From assembly GCF_004302915.1 (NCBI RefSeq), contig NZ_QQBI01000024.1, forward strand, positions 1-45,983: DNA of 45,983 bases, in the 5' to 3' direction. The notes under the pieces are model-generated. The model made no database searches. It had not been told where the DNA came from and was given only the letters and a program-made list of their open reading frames with translations. Positions within the stretch are counted from its first letter, which is position 1; every line of letters starts with the position of its first letter. The translations under genes were made by a program, and so were the position numbers. Shown here one piece after another: positions 43,388 to 45,983 of the stretch. The DNA is from Komagataeibacter xylinus. GTDB lineage: Bacteria; Pseudomonadota; Alphaproteobacteria; Acetobacterales; Acetobacteraceae.

Positions 43388-45163
43388 ATGCCGTTTCCCG
43401 AAACCCACCCCGCCCTGCAACGCGCGCTGGACGAGCGTGGGTACGATAACCCGACTCCCGTCCAGAAAGCGGTCCTGGATGTCGCAGCCGAGGGGCGCGA
43501 CCTCCTTGTCTCCGCCCAGACCGGCTCGGGCAAGACCGTTGCCTTTGGCATCGCCATGGCCGACACCCTGCTTGGTGGCGCGGAGCATTTTGGCCCAGCA
43601 GGCCCGCCGCTGGCCGTCATCATTGCGCCGACGCGCGAACTGGCCATGCAGGTCACGCGTGAACTGACCTGGCTGTATGCCCCGGCAGGCGGGCGCATCG
43701 TGTCGTGCATTGGCGGCATGGATGCGCGGCGCGAGGCCCGTGCGCTCCAGATGGGCGCGCATATCGTGGTCGGCACGCCGGGGCGGCTGTGCGACCATCA
43801 GTCCCGTGGCCGTCTGGACATGTCGGACCTGCGCGTGGTCGTGCTGGATGAAGCCGACGAGATGCTTGACCTCGGCTTCCGCGATGAACTCGAGCAACTG
43901 CTCGACGCCATGCCCAAGACCCGCCGCACGCTGCTGTTCTCGGCCACCATCGCCAAGGAAATCGCATCCCTCGCGCGCCGTTACCAGAACGACGCCGTGC
44001 GCATCGATACGCTTTCGGGCGCCAAGCAGCATGCCGATATCGAATACCGCGCCATCGTGGCCGATGCGCGCGAACTGATCCCCGCCGTTGTCAACGTGCT
44101 GCGCTATACCGACAGCCAGACCACCATGGTGTTCTGCGCAACCCGCGAGATGGTGCGCCACATGCAGGCGGCCCTGGTCGAGCGTGGCTTCTCCTCGGTC
44201 GCCCTCTCGGGCGAGCTGGGGCAGAACGAGCGCACCCGCGCCATCGACAGCCTGCGCAAGGGCCAGGCCAATGTGTGCGTGGCGACCGACGTGGCCGCCC
44301 GTGGCATCGACATCCCGGCCCTGGCGCTGGTGGTGCATGCCACCCTGCCGACTGATTCGGCCACGCTGCTGCACCGTTCGGGCCGCACGGGCCGCGCGGG
44401 CCGCAAGGGCGTGTGCGTGCTGATGGTGCCCATGTCGCAGCGCCGCCGCGCCGAGCGCCTGATGCAGGGCGCCAAGATCACGGCCACATGGTCCGGCGTG
44501 CCGACGGCCGCCGAAATCCGCGCGAATGACGCCAAGCGCCTGCTGGCCGACCCCGTGCTGAACCAGGACGTGGCGGAAGCCGATGCCGAACTGGTGGGCC
44601 AGCTTGTGGAAGGCCGCACGAGCGAACAGCTCGCCGCAGCCCTGCTGCAGATGTACCGCGCCCGCCTGCCCGCGGCAGAGAACGTGCGCCACATCACGCC
44701 CGATGCTCCGCGCCCCGTGCGTGAGCGCCCCGAGCGCGATGGCCCCCGCCCCCCGCGCGAGAGCTATGGCAGCGGCGAGCCGGGTGCCTGGTTTGCCATG
44801 AATGTGGGCCGCCAGGAAAAGGCTGACCCGAAATGGCTGATCCCGCTGATCTGCCGCCTTGGTGGCGTGCGCAAGGCGGATATCGGCGCCATCCGCATCA
44901 ATGACAGCCAGACGCTGTTCGAGATCACGCCGGAATCGACCGAGAAGTTCCGCTCGTGCATCGCCGCGATCGAGAATGACGAAGTGCAGATCTCGCCCGC
45001 TGCGGCCCCTGCCGGTGGCGCGGGCCCGGCCCGCCGCGGCCCGCCGCGTGGTGGCCGCCCCTTCGCCCGCAAGCCCGGTGGTGGCGGTGGCCGCCCCGGT
45101 GGCGGGTTTGGCGGCGGACCGCGCGGGGCGGCTTCATCGCGCAAGCGGCCGCCGCGTTCGTAA
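43388..45163 (+). CDS. DEAD-box RNA helicase with DbpA-type RNA-binding domain
   Basis: A 591-residue DeaD/CsdA-like helicase. Q motif region TPVQKAVL, Walker A AQTGSGKT (residues 43-50), PTRELA, TPGR, DEADEMLD, SAT, then in the second RecA domain ARGIDIPAL and HRSGRTGRAGR. Residues about 475-545 form a DbpA C-terminal RNA-binding domain (WFAMNVGRQEKADPKWLIPLICRLGG ... IRINDSQTLFEI). A Gly/Arg/Pro-rich tail of about 45 residues ends it. It probably remodels ribosomal or cold-stress RNA. The start at MPFPETHPAL is used; upstream codons in frame are unlike the family. Confidence 0.95.
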   Translation: MPFPETHPALQRALDERGYDNPTPVQKAVLDVAAEGRDLLVSAQTGSGKTVAFGIAMADTLLGGAEHFGPAGPPLAVIIAPTRELAMQVTRELTWLYAPAGGRIVSCIGGMDARREARALQMGAHIVVGTPGRLCDHQSRGRLDMSDLRVVVLDEADEMLDLGFRDELEQLLDAMPKTRRTLLFSATIAKEIASLARRYQNDAVRIDTLSGAKQHADIEYRAIVADARELIPAVVNVLRYTDSQTTMVFCATREMVRHMQAALVERGFSSVALSGELGQNERTRAIDSLRKGQANVCVATDVAARGIDIPALALVVHATLPTDSATLLHRSGRTGRAGRKGVCVLMVPMSQRRRAERLMQGAKITATWSGVPTAAEIRANDAKRLLADPVLNQDVAEADAELVGQLVEGRTSEQLAAALLQMYRARLPAAENVRHITPDAPRPVRERPERDGPRPPRESYGSGEPGAWFAMNVGRQEKADPKWLIPLICRLGGVRKADIGAIRINDSQTLFEITPESTEKFRSCIAAIENDEVQISPAAAPAGGAGPARRGPPRGGRPFARKPGGGGGRPGGGFGGGPRGAASSRKRPPRS

Positions 45164-45485
45164 GCGCCAGACATCTCCCTGCGTTTCCTTCATGCCCGGC
45201 ATCGTCCGGGCATGTTGTGTTTCAGGGCCTTGAACGGCGCCACTTTCCATGCCGCGTGAGCGTCGCGCAACACGGCGGGTATCGGGCCACGGGCAAGCAG
45301 CGGCTGGCGACGCGCTTTTTCCAAAGAAATTCACAAAGACAGCCTGTTTGAAAAAACCTTAATAGTCAGGGCATTTGTGCTGATGCTTCTGCTGGAGGGT
45401 ACAAAAAAATGCCACCTTCCCAAAAAAGGTGGCATTCCGAGACTTTGGTATTTTTTATCTAAAAAACCTGTTCTTAAACAGTTCT
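45164..45485. other. Intergenic region between the helicase and the small coiled-coil gene
   Basis: About 320 bp without a convincing gene. It holds a strong terminator hairpin at 45408-45436. The middle (45300-45370) is AT-rich. Nothing else is recognised. Confidence 0.5.
45408..45436. terminator. Bidirectional terminator (repeat-like half copy I)
   Basis: Perfect 11-bp stem AATGCCACCTT/AAGGTGGCATT with a 7-base loop, with As on the left (Ts on the minus strand) and a T-run (GGTATTTTTT) to the right. It lies between the convergent helicase and coiled-coil genes. The motif CCGAGACTTTGG after it resembles the right end of the double-hairpin repeat. Confidence 0.75.
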
Positions 45486-45905
45486 TTACTGGTTGTTCTG
45501 GCTATTGCCGCCGAACAGGCTGCTCACGTCGGAGCCGGTCTGGCTTTTCAGGTTATCCCAGCGCTGGCGTTCCTCGCTGCCTGCGTCACGCAGCTTGTCG
45601 AGGCGATTTTTGGGCGCGTTGCGAATCGCATCAAGCCGGTCACGACCGTTCTGGATCTTCTGGTCCACACGGTCGCGGTCATCGGACAGATTCTGCTTTT
45701 CATTGTCCCACCGGCCTACCGTATTCTGGCGCAGCGCATCCTTGCGGTCCTGATAGCCTTGCTCCACGTTCTGCTGCTTGTCCTTCCACGCCTGCTCACG
45801 GTCCTGCAGCCGGGTGTTGGCGCAGTCACCAGCCTGCGCCACGCGGCCAAGCACATCCCATTTGGAGGTGGTCTGGCTGCTGTCGCAATCAGCGGCCCGC
45901 GCCGT
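45486..45905 (-). pseudogene. Small Gln/Asp-rich coiled-coil protein with its 5' end lost
   Basis: The readable part is about 140 residues. It starts mid-protein: T-ARAA-DCDSSQTTSKWDVLGRV looks like the last residues of a signal peptide cleavage site and the mature N-terminus. A charged Gln/Asp/Arg-rich helical region follows (REQAWKDKQQNVEQGYQDRKDAL..., DDRDRVDQKIQNGRDRLDAIRN), then SLFGGNSQNNQ. No ATG exists in frame upstream before a stop near 45940; only an internal GTG at 45854 remains. The sequence beyond 45905 is of different, AT-richer character, so the signal-peptide coding start seems removed by an insertion. Family unknown; periplasmic by inference. Confidence 0.5.
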
Positions 45906-45907
45906 TA

Positions 45908-45983
45908 GTGTCTGACCGAAAATGAGTTGAGTGATTTCAGTAGGTTATGATTCATGGGTTTGTGACAACCTGATGAGATCAAA
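45908..45983. mobile_element. Possible left end of an insertion sequence, cut by the window edge
   Basis: From 45908 the sequence becomes AT-richer (GTGTCTGACCGAAAATGAG...) and interrupts the coding frame of the gene to the left next to a TTA trinucleotide at 45905-45907, a typical short target for IS5-type elements. It has no open frame within the 76 bases visible. Element type and completeness cannot be judged without the next kilobase. Confidence 0.35.

Noticed and set aside
43286-44692. A 468-codon minus-strand frame opposite the DEAD-box helicase
   Set aside because: All helicase motifs lie on the plus strand; the opposite frame is a high-GC shadow.

Overview
The window is chromosomal DNA of high GC content and dense coding. 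It looks like an acetic acid bacterium (Acetobacteraceae), most likely Komagataeibacter or a close relative. That call rests on overall protein resemblance, on alphaproteobacterial gene orders (proA-nadD-rsfS-rlmH; NDUFA12 next to an MCE/MlaD protein and DUF2155), and on a dispersed intergenic double-hairpin repeat. I could run no database search, so the genus is an inference. I see no rRNA, CRISPR array, prophage or plasmid replication genes. There is one tRNA, and what may be the end of an insertion sequence at the extreme right edge.

Layout. 1-5.2 kb: a DUF192 protein, an MBL-fold hydrolase and a host-attachment-like protein on the minus strand; then XdhC, a MobA-like nucleotidyltransferase running without a stop codon into a RidA domain, and a histidine-rich secreted CHAP protein on the plus strand. 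5.3-12.4 kb: a minus-strand housekeeping series (proA, nadD, rsfS, rlmH; ychF, pth and L25/Ctc; a histidine phosphatase; prs). 12.6-17.5 kb: a minus-strand envelope series (hldD, lgt, midA-like, pgeF, an unknown lipoprotein). 17.6-20.4 kb: ubiK, ybjN-like, proC, a TetR/COQ9-like protein and tRNA-Gln(TTG) on the plus strand. 20.5-25.3 kb: a divergent four-gene set, alpha-E plus circularly permuted ATP-grasp on one side and transglutaminase plus zinc metallopeptidase on the other, resembling a predicted peptide-tagging and removal system. 25.3-29.1 kb: a LysR regulator divergent from lutABC (lactate oxidation) with a clean dyad between them. 29.2-33.5 kb: HU, an RTX-type protein and nadE. 33.6-38.3 kb: DUF1328, dsbB, otsBA, and an NDUFA12-mlaD-small ORF-DUF2155 operon. 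38.5-45.2 kb: a protein derived from the C-terminal half of class II ribonucleotide reductase, a second RidA, a FemAB/GNAT-like protein preceded by a 15-codon leader ORF, a zinc alcohol dehydrogenase and a DEAD-box helicase. 45.4-46 kb: a small coiled-coil gene whose 5' end appears to be cut off by foreign DNA.

Most genes are core metabolism or envelope functions. The items that deserve attention are the NrdJ-derived probable pseudoenzyme, the ATP-grasp/alpha-E/transglutaminase/metallopeptidase cluster, the repeat family placed just behind stop codons, the apparent ATA start of rsfS, the leader ORF before the GNAT gene, and the MobA-RidA fusion.
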